From positions 1 through 54,774 of the forward strand of contig JAEETC010000008.1 in the NCBI GenBank assembly GCA_016286585.1: 54,774 nucleotides of DNA. The letters run 5' to 3'. The notes beneath the pieces are model-generated. The model saw only the letters and a list, made by a program, of their open reading frames with translations, was not told where the DNA came from and ran no database searches. Numbering within the stretch: the stretch's first letter is position 1; the number at the start of each line of letters is the position of its first letter. Below, in pieces: positions 27,101 to 34,479 of this stretch. Made by a program: the position numbers and the translations under genes. The stretch comes from Prevotella sp. (GTDB lineage: Bacteria > Bacteroidota > Bacteroidia > Bacteroidales > Bacteroidaceae).

Positions 27101-29712
27101 GCTACATTATTACGTCCTACAATACCGCCAACTTCATTTCCACCTGTGATATTGGCATAACTGAAGCAGTTAATGACGCGAGAACTACCGTCAAGCAATC
27201 CCACAATACCGCCCACATAGCCACTACCACTGATGGTGCTGCTATTAGAGGTAATTGAGGTATAACCATCATCATCAGTTGACACTGAGCTGTCTGTTGC
27301 CAAAACACCACAGTTATAAATGCGGGTATCACCTGTTGCCTCATTACAGATAGCTCCAGCATTGGTACCACCACTGATGGAAACATTGTCGATAATAATG
27401 TTCTTCACTTTTCCACCATTAATAGTATTGAACAAGGCATGTTTTAATCCACTAATCGTAGGTAAACTTCCATCTTCATCATCAGCTATTCCTTCAAAGC
27501 TTCCTGTGAATGGAGTTGTAATCTCAGGACGTCCATTACCATTAACGTCAATTATCAGTTGATAATACTTATCTGCCTCGCCATTTGAATTAGCGTTAAC
27601 ATTAGTCACAAAAGAATCAAACTCATCTTGAGTGCTGATAATATACGGATCAGTTTCTGAACCATTTCCCCATGAAGACAATGTGAATGAGTTATTATCA
27701 GAATCAGCATAGCCTTCTGCTATTACATACGCTTTAATGGTAATCGGCGGGGTTTTATCGGATACATCTATAGGTGCTGTATAAGTCGAGCTCGATGGAT
27801 CCGGGTCTGCAGGAGTACCGCCATTATCAGCTATGGTGTATTTTATAGTATAACCACTGGATGGAAAACTACAACTAACACTCAGTTTCTTTCCAATTCG
27901 CTTAATGGAGGGCTTAGCACATTTGAGTTTAATTGCTTCTGTCGTTGTCGCTACATCAGAATTAAAACATCCATTCTTCATGGCTATCGCCTTAATAAAC
28001 TTGCCTGTTTCTACAGTCAAAGGAGAAGTGTACAAATTCGATGACGTATTTGGATCTTCCATATTAGGATTATCACCAACATTATAATAGATTGTTACAT
28101 CTGATGTCTGCGAAGATATCTGAACCTTATTGTTTTCTAACAACTCAAATGTAGGTGTCTCCACCTTTGTTACCTCAAGTGTAATGATATCTGATGGTGC
28201 ATTACATTGCTTAGCAACAAAAGCCTTGACAATTGTACCTTTTGTAACTGAAAACGGTCCTTTATATTCATTTTCTTCGATTATTGTTGGAGTTTCTCCA
28301 CCAGTTTTGTAGTAGATAATACCATCTTCCACAGAGGTATTAAGACTCATTTTACTCTCTTCTTGGTTAAGTTCGTATGTAGGGACTGGAAGCTTAGAAA
28401 AATCGTAAGTGACAGTAGGTGATTTTATTGCGGAAATACCCGTCTTAAAAGCTGTCACCTTTATCTGAACTGCATCAAGTTCTGGTGTAAATGGTCCTGT
28501 ATATAGGGGGGAGCTTGCCGTTGGCGCAGTACCGTCAGTAGTGTAGCGTATTTCTACGGTGTTGTCTTCTATCGGATAAGAAAGAGTAAATGTACAATTA
28601 CTGACAGATATTTCCGGCGTAAACAATTCAATATACCATTTACTGGTATTATCTGTATTACTGGTATAAAGGCCAATGGTTCCTCCGATACAAGTATAAC
28701 TTAAAGTACCGCTAGGAGCTGTCGGTTCACCTGAAGGACCGTCGTTCTTACTAGTTGATGTTCCTTTAAGACTGGGTTGATTTCCTTCGGTAATATTTAA
28801 ATAATTATTACTATATTTTTTGGGGGAAATATTAAAATAATAACCTGAATTATTATAGGTAATAGCAAATAAATAATAGTCTTGAGTCGCTTGAGGTAAC
28901 TCTGTAGGATCAGTTTCTTCAAGGTGTACGCGGAGACGATTTCCACTCTTTGCAGTTTGTATTGATTGATTACTAACAAGATACTTACTAGTCTTATTAT
29001 GAATGATATAATAGTAATTCAAGGTAGCGTGTTTGACGAATCTCCACACGGCCTTGCTTGCGTCATCAGCCTCACTTGCGTCATTTACACCATCTCTATA
29101 CTGATAGGTCGTTATGAACGGCTGTCCATTGTCAACATTTGTAAAATAGTTGGTGGCATTAGCATCGTAATAAAGCCAGTCTACAGTAGGACACAGATAA
29201 TAGTTTGTGGTAGTATTAGCAATATTATAACTATCTGTGCCTTTATTATTACCACTTAGAAAATAGGTTCCCGAATAGTCCGTTGTTGCCTTAGCGCCAC
29301 TCTCTTTCACTAGGAACTCAGCCTTCTTCACCCAGAGGGCGAGGTTGGGATCGATATCGACATAGTATGTACGACTGGAGTATTCGTCTTTGAAGTTATC
29401 ACAGTCAAGGGTGAGTTTCTCCGAGGCCTGCGGGGCACGGGTAGGATTGATGTTGGCGGGGGCGGTGGCGTAGGCTTCGATGGCGTCCTTCTCCTTCATC
29501 GAGTAACCCTTGTTGGGGGTGACGATGAGGTAGACGGTAATCTTTGTGGCATCTTTTTTAGAAGCCTCCTGCTTGACCTCGATGGTTCCGCCGTCGCTTT
29601 TGAACGTATCGTCACCGCTTTCTCCGAATAGTACCTTTACATCAGCCTTTGCACCCATGCTGACCATAATCAGCATCATCACAGTGAATAGCCTTGTCAG
29701 TGTTGTCTTCAT
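24118..29712 (-). CDS. Secreted protein with chitobiase-like, GLUG-like and YGGG repeats, probably truncated
   Basis: Predicted secreted protein of 1,864 residues from the ATG at 29,712, which opens a signal peptide (MKTTLTRLFTVMML, ending GAKA). The promoter at 29,772 to 29,802 rules out longer starts; ATG 29,754 is possible. Residues about 25 to 120 resemble the N-terminus of the 483-aa protein at 33,013, including ALWVKKAEF against GAWVSEANF. Four units of the chitobiase C-terminal/FN3-associated type follow at about 364 to 670 (IRYTTDGTAPTASSPLYTGP and relatives). A GLUG-like region lies at about 715 to 905 (FTGSFEG, YVGGIVGLLDGSS, EVGGIVGRNN). The last 500 residues turn into YGGG repeats. 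It ends abruptly at GSATVNIE inside a repeat, with no T9SS-like sorting segment. The nuclease gene starts there, so the frame is probably cut short. The stretch at 27.6 to 29.3 kb is visibly AT-richer than the rest. Surface adhesion or glycan binding is inference. Confidence 0.85.
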   Translation of the reverse strand: MKTTLTRLFTVMMLIMVSMGAKADVKVLFGESGDDTFKSDGGTIEVKQEASKKDATKITVYLIVTPNKGYSMKEKDAIEAYATAPANINPTRAPQASEKLTLDCDNFKDEYSSRTYYVDIDPNLALWVKKAEFLVKESGAKATTDYSGTYFLSGNNKGTDSYNIANTTTNYYLCPTVDWLYYDANATNYFTNVDNGQPFITTYQYRDGVNDASEADDASKAVWRFVKHATLNYYYIIHNKTSKYLVSNQSIQTAKSGNRLRVHLEETDPTELPQATQDYYLFAITYNNSGYYFNISPKKYSNNYLNITEGNQPSLKGTSTSKNDGPSGEPTAPSGTLSYTCIGGTIGLYTSNTDNTSKWYIELFTPEISVSNCTFTLSYPIEDNTVEIRYTTDGTAPTASSPLYTGPFTPELDAVQIKVTAFKTGISAIKSPTVTYDFSKLPVPTYELNQEESKMSLNTSVEDGIIYYKTGGETPTIIEENEYKGPFSVTKGTIVKAFVAKQCNAPSDIITLEVTKVETPTFELLENNKVQISSQTSDVTIYYNVGDNPNMEDPNTSSNLYTSPLTVETGKFIKAIAMKNGCFNSDVATTTEAIKLKCAKPSIKRIGKKLSVSCSFPSSGYTIKYTIADNGGTPADPDPSSSTYTAPIDVSDKTPPITIKAYVIAEGYADSDNNSFTLSSWGNGSETDPYIISTQDEFDSFVTNVNANSNGEADKYYQLIIDVNGNGRPEITTPFTGSFEGIADDEDGSLPTISGLKHALFNTINGGKVKNIIIDNVSISGGTNAGAICNEATGDTRIYNCGVLATDSSVSTDDDGYTSITSNSSTISGSGYVGGIVGLLDGSSRVINCFSYANITGGNEVGGIVGRNNVATTSANLQTMVMNCMFYGNITSGTNKAPIYNGTNIINKDDTGVGNYNYFLAEATFTDGIDTYNCALMAEKRFLQRFEFFRQLLNSHLELAGWWATGTFSKEEMAKWVMEPSQLRTSTPYPILKAQGKYPSVVNYDAENATTQSERNKGGKIGQLNVSIEMGSGGAVYGPPTGAEITTSSLTLNITDKDPDHFNFNYYKVQLPYYNDVGTKNYTGNRVVTGWKITSISGGTTSFTIGDDAATNASGEITSAPYNFADRNCTDKDLYSVSGRVFNQGAYFDVPEGVTSITIQPYWAKCVYLADPNADEVYNQDMTTQYDVPNVGGGTKYTNGNSYPIAEDNQVVFTTMGNAIASSGSALFSGVTATNHTVYDYAVVLVGNYHFYGDLSADKSKPYTVTSIDLDHDNEPDYSYILRFNDRKKVHPVRVDFLNVPGLGMAQKSTESSGSYNFGIMQPLYWFEVTNTALFRVTQLEYEHKDRAAKPLILHGGVIEQWVSAQSGGNGQKTTYIHVGSNVWFKEFHLGCHQDKSDIDTKHPPVSVTGGDYNEFYLTGLYATTTNCNDNAECYINGGRFDKVAGAGTEGIGDASTHANGNIVWQIQNADIEEFYGGGINAAKPIEGSITTVITDSHVKRFCGGPKFGDMNPGKTVITTATNCTFVSFFGAGYGGNSYNRAAPGNFTGSYDYSWNQWVAGSVKGNVGNGNYSNGTTYNGYKQDYISAFGGVSTRFDYQFLPQSDNEKNVGRLFIDFVNFSLATTRNVTSTLKDCTITGNFYGGGSLGKVDGNVTSTLTDCAVRGSVFGGGYDATRPTVQVMNTSNTGSIDGFLTPPRYDTNTGAFIPAAEPYNTSTEYRWEYRATVNSTATAIDKNAHILYTTKDLTTLGQVTGNVTLNILGNTLVEGQAVDYEGKPTGGDRGGVFGGGDASAVLGNTAVTINATALQDGAAYNAYCVYGGGNSAPVGGNSTVTLQGKTQVFSNVFGGGNEGVVSGSATVNIE

Positions 29713-29771
29713 ATCTCGTAACATATGTTTTTTTGAAAGTTTGCTTGCGTTCATATTATATAATATAAATG

Positions 29772-29802
29772 CAAAAGTAAGGATTTTTGGCGAAACGAAC
29801 AA
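29772..29802 (-). promoter_or_regulatory. Bacteroidetes-type promoter for the 1,864-aa secreted protein
   Basis: On the minus strand TTG (29,800 to 29,802) is followed after exactly 20 bases by TACTTTTG (29,772 to 29,779), matching the TAnnTTTG -7 element of Bacteroidetes. Transcription would begin around 29,765 and give a leader of about 50 bases to the ATG at 29,712. The spacing equals that of the fimbrial operon promoter. Confidence 0.7.
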
Positions 29803-29855
29803 GGATTTTAGGGTAAAAATTTGTTAAAACAGCGGTTTTGGCGATAAAAAATGCG

Positions 29856-29863
29856 TACCTTTG
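29856..29863 (+). promoter_or_regulatory. -7 element of the HU-like gene
   Basis: TACCTTTG matches TAnnTTTG and lies 30 bases before the ATG at 29,893. A possible -33 element (TTTTG at 29,836 to 29,840) is closer than usual. It also shows that an upstream in-frame ATG at 29,851 is not the start. With the minus-strand promoter 75 bases away it forms a divergent pair. Confidence 0.65.
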
Positions 29864-29892
29864 CGGCAAATTATTCAAAAATCATTCACTTT

Positions 29893-30516
29893 ATGCCTAA
29901 AAAGAAAAGCGGATTTCCGTATGAGGTTCATCCGACACCGATGAAGGGGAAGGACGGACGGAACATCGTCTATGCCAAGCCGGCAAAGGGGCTGAAACTC
30001 GACATCGAGGCCGTCGATGGCTACTGCCACGAACACTACGAACTGAAGGACGGCGAACTGGAGTTCGTGTTCAAGCAGTTCCTGAAGTGCGCCTCCGAGT
30101 TGATGGCCCGAGGCTATCGGATCGACACACCCATCGGCTCGTTCGTGCCGAAGCTAGGGCTGAAGCGGGAGATCACCAATGCCGACGAGGTGGATGACGA
30201 TGACGTGCAGCTGGAAGGGGTGGACTACAACCCGGGAAAGATCTGGAACAAGGCCATCGAGGACTGGCTCTTCAACGGTTTCACAAGGGTGGAAAACCCT
30301 AATGTCCAGGAACTGATGCAGGACACGGCGCATCTGGAACAGGCGCTGAAGGAGTGCCTGAAGCAGCGGGGCTTCGTCACCGTCAAGGCATTCACAATCC
30401 AGGCCCACCTCACGGACTATTCGGCACGGAAGCAGCTGGAGGCCTGGACACAGGGTGAAAACCCGAAGCTGACAAAGTCGACCATCGGGCATACAGACAT
30501 CTATACAGAGATATAA
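29893..30516 (+). CDS. HU-like DNA-binding protein (HU-HIG type)
   Basis: Predicted DNA-binding protein of 207 residues, basic at the N-terminus (MPKKKSGFPYEV). The middle carries the HU-like helical and strand pattern: FVFKQFLKCASELMARGY, then RIDTPIGSFVPKLGLK, comparable to the GxxVxLxxxGxF stretch of HU proteins, at about residues 55 to 100. An acidic patch (DEVDDDDVQ) follows. The C-terminal half (about 130 to 207) has GFVTVKAFTIQAHLTDYSARKQ, which looks like a small winged-helix addition, consistent with the HU-HIG family of Bacteroidetes. Such genes commonly sit beside VirE/BT4734-type genes, as here. It is noticeably GC-richer than the surface-protein genes and, except for the receptor at the right edge, the only plus-strand gene. 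Targets are unknown; binding to the repeat motifs around the neighbouring gene is an untested idea. Confidence 0.75.
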   Translation: MPKKKSGFPYEVHPTPMKGKDGRNIVYAKPAKGLKLDIEAVDGYCHEHYELKDGELEFVFKQFLKCASELMARGYRIDTPIGSFVPKLGLKREITNADEVDDDDVQLEGVDYNPGKIWNKAIEDWLFNGFTRVENPNVQELMQDTAHLEQALKECLKQRGFVTVKAFTIQAHLTDYSARKQLEAWTQGENPKLTKSTIGHTDIYTEI

Positions 30517-30524
30517 AATTACAA

Positions 30525-30593
30525 AAGTACGCCCCTTATGCCCCTTTTGATGATAATCACCTGATTATCAACGACAAAACAAGGGGCATACTT
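30525..30593. terminator. Nested hairpin between the convergent HU-like and VirE genes
   Basis: A perfect 9-bp inverted repeat TGATAATCA/TGATTATCA (30,551 to 30,559 and 30,562 to 30,570) with a 2-base loop sits inside an outer pair, AAGTACGCCCCTT at 30,525 and AAGGGGCATACTT at 30,581 (12 of 13 complementary). Lying between two convergent genes it can serve as a bidirectional terminator, but a protein-binding site is as likely because the outer arm belongs to the motif repeated next to it. Confidence 0.5.
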
Positions 30594-30635
30594 GTCGAAA
30601 AGTACGCCCCAAGTACGCCCCCAAGTACGCCCCTT
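30525..30635 (+). repeat. Four copies of AAGTACGCCCC downstream of the VirE gene
   Basis: AAGTACGCCCC occurs at 30,525, 30,600, 30,611 and 30,623; the last three are nearly back to back. The first and last copies extend to AAGTACGCCCCTT. An inverted copy lies on the far side of the VirE gene at 32,973. Confidence 0.8.
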
Positions 30636-30644
30636 TGCATTGTA

Positions 30645-32738
30645 TTATTTCAGTTTGAGGTAAAAGCCGCGGACTCCGTTGTTCTTGTATTTTTTCCAGC
30701 GCAGATGCTTGAGGGCATAGCCGATAGCCTGCAGCGTAGGCACATCCTTGGACTTCAGCGATTTTGACAGATGCGTCTGGATAGTAGTCGATGTCCAGAA
30801 GTTCTCCCGCATGTGCTCCGCGGTAGGTTCAAAGAGCTGCGACAGCACATTCTCGAGGGCCGACTCCTGCTGGTACTGGCTGTTATGAGCCTGTATCTCC
30901 CGCTCGTCGTCCTCCGTAAACCAGTAGACGCAGTCCGGATCCTGCAGCTCGGCGACAGCCTGGGCGAAGATCTGCTTGTAGGGGATCTGTCCCGTCATGT
31001 CCACGCGTCCCGTCACCTCGATGCAGAGGTATCGGCGCGTGCCGTCGCCAGAGGGCAGCGGCGTGGGGTCGTTGGTGGTGGCGATGAATGAGCAGAGACG
31101 GGGCGTCATCGTATACTGGTCTGACCGCATTTTCCTCACCTGCACGTCCTTCTCCGTCAGCAGCCGCTTGATCTTCGCCTGTTCGCGCTGCGTCTTCGAG
31201 TCGTATTCGTCGATGTTCACCAGCCACATACGGCCCAGTACGCGTTCCACCTGCTCGGCATTGGCCATGTGAATATCTTTCATATAGTACTCGCGCATCG
31301 AAGGAGGCAGGATATGGTTGCAGAACTGTGTCTTCAGATAGCCCTGTTCGCCCGTGAGCAGCGGCACCATCGAGTTGCCGTAGTCGCGGTTGATGTCGAG
31401 GGCCTGCGCTACCATCGCCAGCAGCCAGCGGTGGAAATACTGTGGCCAGCGGCTGTAATTGGTAGGCAGCCGACGGGCGAAATCCTCGATGTAGTTGGCC
31501 TTCCCGTCCCATTTTCCGCAGGCCGCGAGGAACTCATGGATGGGGTTGTAGTCGCTGACATGAGCCGACTCCACGTAGGTGCGGATGTCACTCATCCAGC
31601 TCTCCCCACCCTCCTTCATCTCCTCGACGACCAGACTACGCAAATCCCTGTCCGTCAAAGGCTTCCACCGTTTAAAACGCAGGTCGTTGGGACGGAATTC
31701 CGTCACCTGCTTCACCACGTTATAACGCAACTGATAGCGGCGGCTCAGGAAGTCCTCGATGCTGCGCATGATGCGTTCCTTCTCGTTCATCTGCGACAGA
31801 GGCCGGCCTTTGTAAGGATCTTTATAGGCATTGCGGAAAGTCTTCCGGATCACGTCTGCGCCGAGGGCCTTGAAACGCATGTTCCAGATGGCGCGCTCCA
31901 CACAACCCTCCTCCTGAAGACAGGCCTTCCGGCAATAGTCGGCAAGCAGCTGCAGCGTCTTCTCAGCCTGCCCCTCGCCGTCATCAATGGCCTTCGAGAG
32001 ACAGGTCTGGTACTCCAGCTCGATGCGCTGGCGCTCCTCATTGTCAGGAAAAATGATCACATTACCCGCCTCATCGGCCTTGGTACCCTCATAGTCTGTC
32101 AGCGGATTCTTGACCTCACGCACCACAGGCATCGGCAACGCCTCGGGATTGTAATAGAGTTGCGGGTCGTAGCTCATGCGACAACCCCGCGTGAGACTCT
32201 GTTCTCCCACAAGCAGGTCGCACATGACCAGCGATGTATAGAGCCGCGCCGCACTCTCATGGGCGTCCTTCAGAAACGCGAGATAGTCGCCGGAATCGAT
32301 GGTTGTCGCCATCTTTCCATCCCCCGCTGGATAGTCACACCTGACGATGACTTTCAGCGTCACCCCGCTCACGCCGGCAAAAGCCAGCAGCGTATAGGGT
32401 ATCTGACTCACGCGCCGCCGGAGTTCCTCCACCTGGCGGAGTCCCTGCGGACAGGGGATGTTCAGCATCAGGAGGCCTGTGGCAGAGGCGGGCTTGTCGT
32501 AGCCCTTGCGGCCGAAAGTGGCGCTGAACACCAGGTAGGGCAACCTGTCGGTATCTTTCAGCTGATAGCGCGGGGCACCTTCTTCCATCGCAATGCGCGA
32601 ACGCAGGGTGACTGTCGCGATGCGCTCAGCCGTTTCCTTCGTCTGCGGAGAGCGCATGCGTTCCACAACCGCACTGAGCTCTGTGGTGACAGGGCTACCG
32701 AACTGCCCCAAACTGGTCTTGATTCTTGTAATCTTCAT
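30645..32738 (-). CDS. VirE/VapE-family primase-helicase with BT4734-type N-terminus
   Basis: Predicted P-loop ATPase of 697 residues from the ATG at 32,738 (MKITRIKTSLGQF, a typical beginning); an ATG at 32,792 would give 715. Numbered from 32,792, residues 50 to 180 fit the BT4734-like N-terminal domain. The VirE helicase-like domain spans about 400 to 600, with Walker A GEQGYLKT at 481 to 488, Walker B WLVNIDE at 523 to 529 and a sensor-like SFIATTN at 568 to 574. The C-terminal 60 residues look like a small DNA-binding module, as in DUF3874-type tails. Relatives occur in phages, plasmids and chromosomal islands and are thought to act in replication of mobile DNA. The gene is GC-rich against its neighbours, is followed by an HU-like gene and is bracketed by inverted motifs, so it probably marks a mobile or formerly mobile cassette. 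No integrase or transposase is present. Confidence 0.85.
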   Translation of the reverse strand: MKITRIKTSLGQFGSPVTTELSAVVERMRSPQTKETAERIATVTLRSRIAMEEGAPRYQLKDTDRLPYLVFSATFGRKGYDKPASATGLLMLNIPCPQGLRQVEELRRRVSQIPYTLLAFAGVSGVTLKVIVRCDYPAGDGKMATTIDSGDYLAFLKDAHESAARLYTSLVMCDLLVGEQSLTRGCRMSYDPQLYYNPEALPMPVVREVKNPLTDYEGTKADEAGNVIIFPDNEERQRIELEYQTCLSKAIDDGEGQAEKTLQLLADYCRKACLQEEGCVERAIWNMRFKALGADVIRKTFRNAYKDPYKGRPLSQMNEKERIMRSIEDFLSRRYQLRYNVVKQVTEFRPNDLRFKRWKPLTDRDLRSLVVEEMKEGGESWMSDIRTYVESAHVSDYNPIHEFLAACGKWDGKANYIEDFARRLPTNYSRWPQYFHRWLLAMVAQALDINRDYGNSMVPLLTGEQGYLKTQFCNHILPPSMREYYMKDIHMANAEQVERVLGRMWLVNIDEYDSKTQREQAKIKRLLTEKDVQVRKMRSDQYTMTPRLCSFIATTNDPTPLPSGDGTRRYLCIEVTGRVDMTGQIPYKQIFAQAVAELQDPDCVYWFTEDDEREIQAHNSQYQQESALENVLSQLFEPTAEHMRENFWTSTTIQTHLSKSLKSKDVPTLQAIGYALKHLRWKKYKNNGVRGFYLKLK

Positions 32739-32796
32739 AGATGTATTGTTGTTCTTGGTCTGTGTTCCGAGGGAGTTTACTGCCTTATTCACATCG

Positions 32797-32856
32797 TTTG
32801 CCTATACTCAAATACCCATTTGCCTATACTCAAATACTCTTTTGCCTATACTCAAA
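32797..32856 (+). repeat. Three iteron-like direct repeats, 22-bp spacing
   Basis: TTTGCCTATACTCAAA occurs at 32,797, 32,819 and 32,841; the first two copies extend to TTTGCCTATACTCAAATAC. The spacing is exactly 22 bp, about two helical turns, so a protein could bind all three on one face. They lie just upstream of the VirE gene, where an operator or a replication-initiation site would be expected. Confidence 0.85.
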
Positions 32857-32897
32857 AGTCAGAGGCAAAATTTTCGAGGGGCAACTCAGGGGCACCA

Positions 32898-32985
32898 AAG
32901 GGGCGGGGTTTTGAGCATAGCACGCCCCTTGTAACCCTAAGACTATCAGCAAGATAACTTCAAAAGGGGCACAAGGGGCGTACTT
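32898..32985. repeat. GGGGCG inverted repeats upstream of the VirE gene
   Basis: AAGGGGCG (32,898 to 32,905) and CGCCCCTT (32,923 to 32,930) form an exact inverted repeat with a 17-base loop. AAGGGGCGTACTT at 32,973 to 32,985 is the exact reverse complement of the AAGTACGCCCCTT copies at 30,525 and 30,623. The VirE gene is thus bounded on both sides by the same motif in opposite orientation, about 2.45 kb apart. The rest of 32,739 to 33,012 holds the 22-bp direct repeats and no gene that I can support. Confidence 0.7.
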
Positions 32986-33012
32986 TTTAAAAAATATCTA
33001 TCGTCTATAGTC

Positions 33013-34464
33013 CTATCTGATCACCACCTTACGGCCATTATTGACGTAAATGCCCTTGACCGTCGGCTTAGCGTTGAGCTTGCGGCCATCGAGTGAGTAC
33101 CAGACATCTGAAAGTTGAGAGTTGAGAGTTGAGAGTTGAGAGATGACGCCTGTGGTGCCGTCATCGCCACCGATGACGAGGGCCGAACGGGTACCGGCGG
33201 CCTTCGGTTTCGGCAGATAGACACCACCCTCAGGAATCGTACCGGCCTGGGAGAGGTAGAACACATTGTTGTAGAGCAGATAAACCTCGCCGAGAGCCAC
33301 CTTCTGCCCCCCCTCGCCTGCTGCCTTCAGCAGACTCTCCTTCGTATCACCTTCCTTGTCGCTGGCTGCCGTCATGAACACATCGTCCTTGGTGTCCTTG
33401 CTCATCAGCAGCACGGGCACACCGGCTGGGATGATGCCGTCCGTGATCTCTGAGATCTTCACGTTGCTGCCGTCGATGGCTGTGACGGTGTAGGCCAGGA
33501 GCACGGAGGGAACGAACAGCGCCTCCTTGCTGGCGAACACATCGTAGATGTTGTTCTCGCCGAAGGCAACGCCCTTCATGGCCTTGCCGGTGGTGCTGGT
33601 GATGGTGGCTGCCTTCCAGCCGTCGGTCTTCCTGTACTCATTAAAGAGACGACCATACACGTCGACGGTGATCTCCTTCTTCAGCTCGTTCTTGCCGAGA
33701 GCCACCATCTTCTGGCCCTTCAGCGTGATGGTCTGAAGGTTGGTGAAGCCCTTGAGCAGGTCGTCGCCGAGAGTCTCGATGCCCTCGTCGATGACGAGGT
33801 TGGTGATGTCGGCAGCATAAGAGCTCCAGGGAGCAGTAGCCTCACCGCTCTTGCTGGGCGTGAGCTCTGCCTTACCGTCACCGCTGATGGTGAGGGTCTT
33901 CGTCTGATTCTCGCCCGTGACCTCCCACGTCACCTTATCGCTGAGCTTGCCGGAGGTGGCGGGCTGGTCTGACTTGTGGAAGTTAGCCTCCGAGACCCAG
34001 GCACCGAGACCCTCAGGCACGGTGAATTTGTAGTCGCGGGGCTGGGTGGTGTCCTTGGGATCGGCAACAGCCTCACCCTTGTCGTCGACAACGGGGTTTC
34101 CCTTGTCATCCAACAGCGTCAGCTTCAGGGCGCTGCCAACGGGAATGGTCTCCTCACCACGGGTGGCAGAGGCAGGGTCCCTGACGGCGATGACCGTCAG
34201 GTCGATCATCTCGATGTAGTAGTCCTTGTCAGGGGTGACGGTGATGATGACATCCTGACCCTTCTTGTCCTTGACGACAACCTTACCCCCGGTGAACTCA
34301 CTGATACTGACAGCGACCTCAGGCGTCGTGGCCTGTTCGCCCTGAGTGCCCTGTTCGCCCTGAGTGCCCTGTTCGCCCTCAGCAGGGGTCTGATCATCCG
34401 CACTGGCTGTCATGCTGAACATGACCAGCAACATCATTCCGAATAGATACTTCATTGTCTTCAT
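33013..34464 (-). CDS. Secreted protein with T9SS-like C-terminal segment
   Basis: Predicted secreted protein of 483 residues. MKTMKYLFGMMLLVMF ending in TASA is a signal peptide, followed by a Gly-Glu-Gln-rich tandem repeat (GEQGTQ). Residues about 50 to 170 share a domain with the N-terminus of the 1,864-aa protein: GGKVVVKD, ITVTPDKDYYIEMIDLTVIA, then LGAWVSEANF. A segment near 210 to 260 (ITNLVIDEGIETLGDDLLKG, then LQTITLKG) resembles BspA-type leucine-rich repeats but is too short to be sure. The last 30 residues (WYSLDGRKL, then KGIYVNNGRKVVIR) match the short C-terminal sorting segments common in Prevotella secreted proteins, so T9SS export is likely. A four-copy heptamer run encodes the linker before it. 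It is the last gene of the fimbrial operon, 15 bases after the 3.9k-residue giant. Function unknown. Confidence 0.8.
   Translation of the reverse strand: MKTMKYLFGMMLLVMFSMTASADDQTPAEGEQGTQGEQGTQGEQATTPEVAVSISEFTGGKVVVKDKKGQDVIITVTPDKDYYIEMIDLTVIAVRDPASATRGEETIPVGSALKLTLLDDKGNPVVDDKGEAVADPKDTTQPRDYKFTVPEGLGAWVSEANFHKSDQPATSGKLSDKVTWEVTGENQTKTLTISGDGKAELTPSKSGEATAPWSSYAADITNLVIDEGIETLGDDLLKGFTNLQTITLKGQKMVALGKNELKKEITVDVYGRLFNEYRKTDGWKAATITSTTGKAMKGVAFGENNIYDVFASKEALFVPSVLLAYTVTAIDGSNVKISEITDGIIPAGVPVLLMSKDTKDDVFMTAASDKEGDTKESLLKAAGEGGQKVALGEVYLLYNNVFYLSQAGTIPEGGVYLPKPKAAGTRSALVIGGDDGTTGVISQLSTLNSQLSDVWYSLDGRKLNAKPTVKGIYVNNGRKVVIR
33113..33140. repeat. Four-copy heptamer (AGTTGAG)4 inside a coding region
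   Basis: Four perfect tandem copies of AGTTGAG (plus strand). On the coding strand they encode Ser, Leu, Asn and Gln residues (SQLSTLNSQLS) joining the body of the 483-aa protein to its C-terminal sorting segment. 28 bp is not a multiple of three, so gain or loss of one unit would shift the frame and remove the sorting signal. Confidence 0.85.
34333..34386. repeat. 18-bp tandem repeat encoding GEQGTQ
   Basis: CTGTTCGCCCTGAGTGCC (plus strand) occurs twice exactly and a third time in altered form. It encodes the hexapeptide GEQGTQ just after the signal peptide of the 483-aa protein. Copy changes stay in frame. Confidence 0.8.
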
Positions 34465-34479
34465 AACATATCCTTTCTT

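Noticed and set aside
31269..32957. Long plus-strand open frame opposite the VirE gene
   Set aside because: It lies antisense to a gene with clear Walker motifs, and its product has no signal, repeat or family pattern; the frame stays open because of the GC-rich codon use of the real gene.
30525..32985. Insertion sequence around the VirE gene
   Set aside because: No transposase, no matching long terminal inverted repeats and no visible target duplication; only short repeated motifs.
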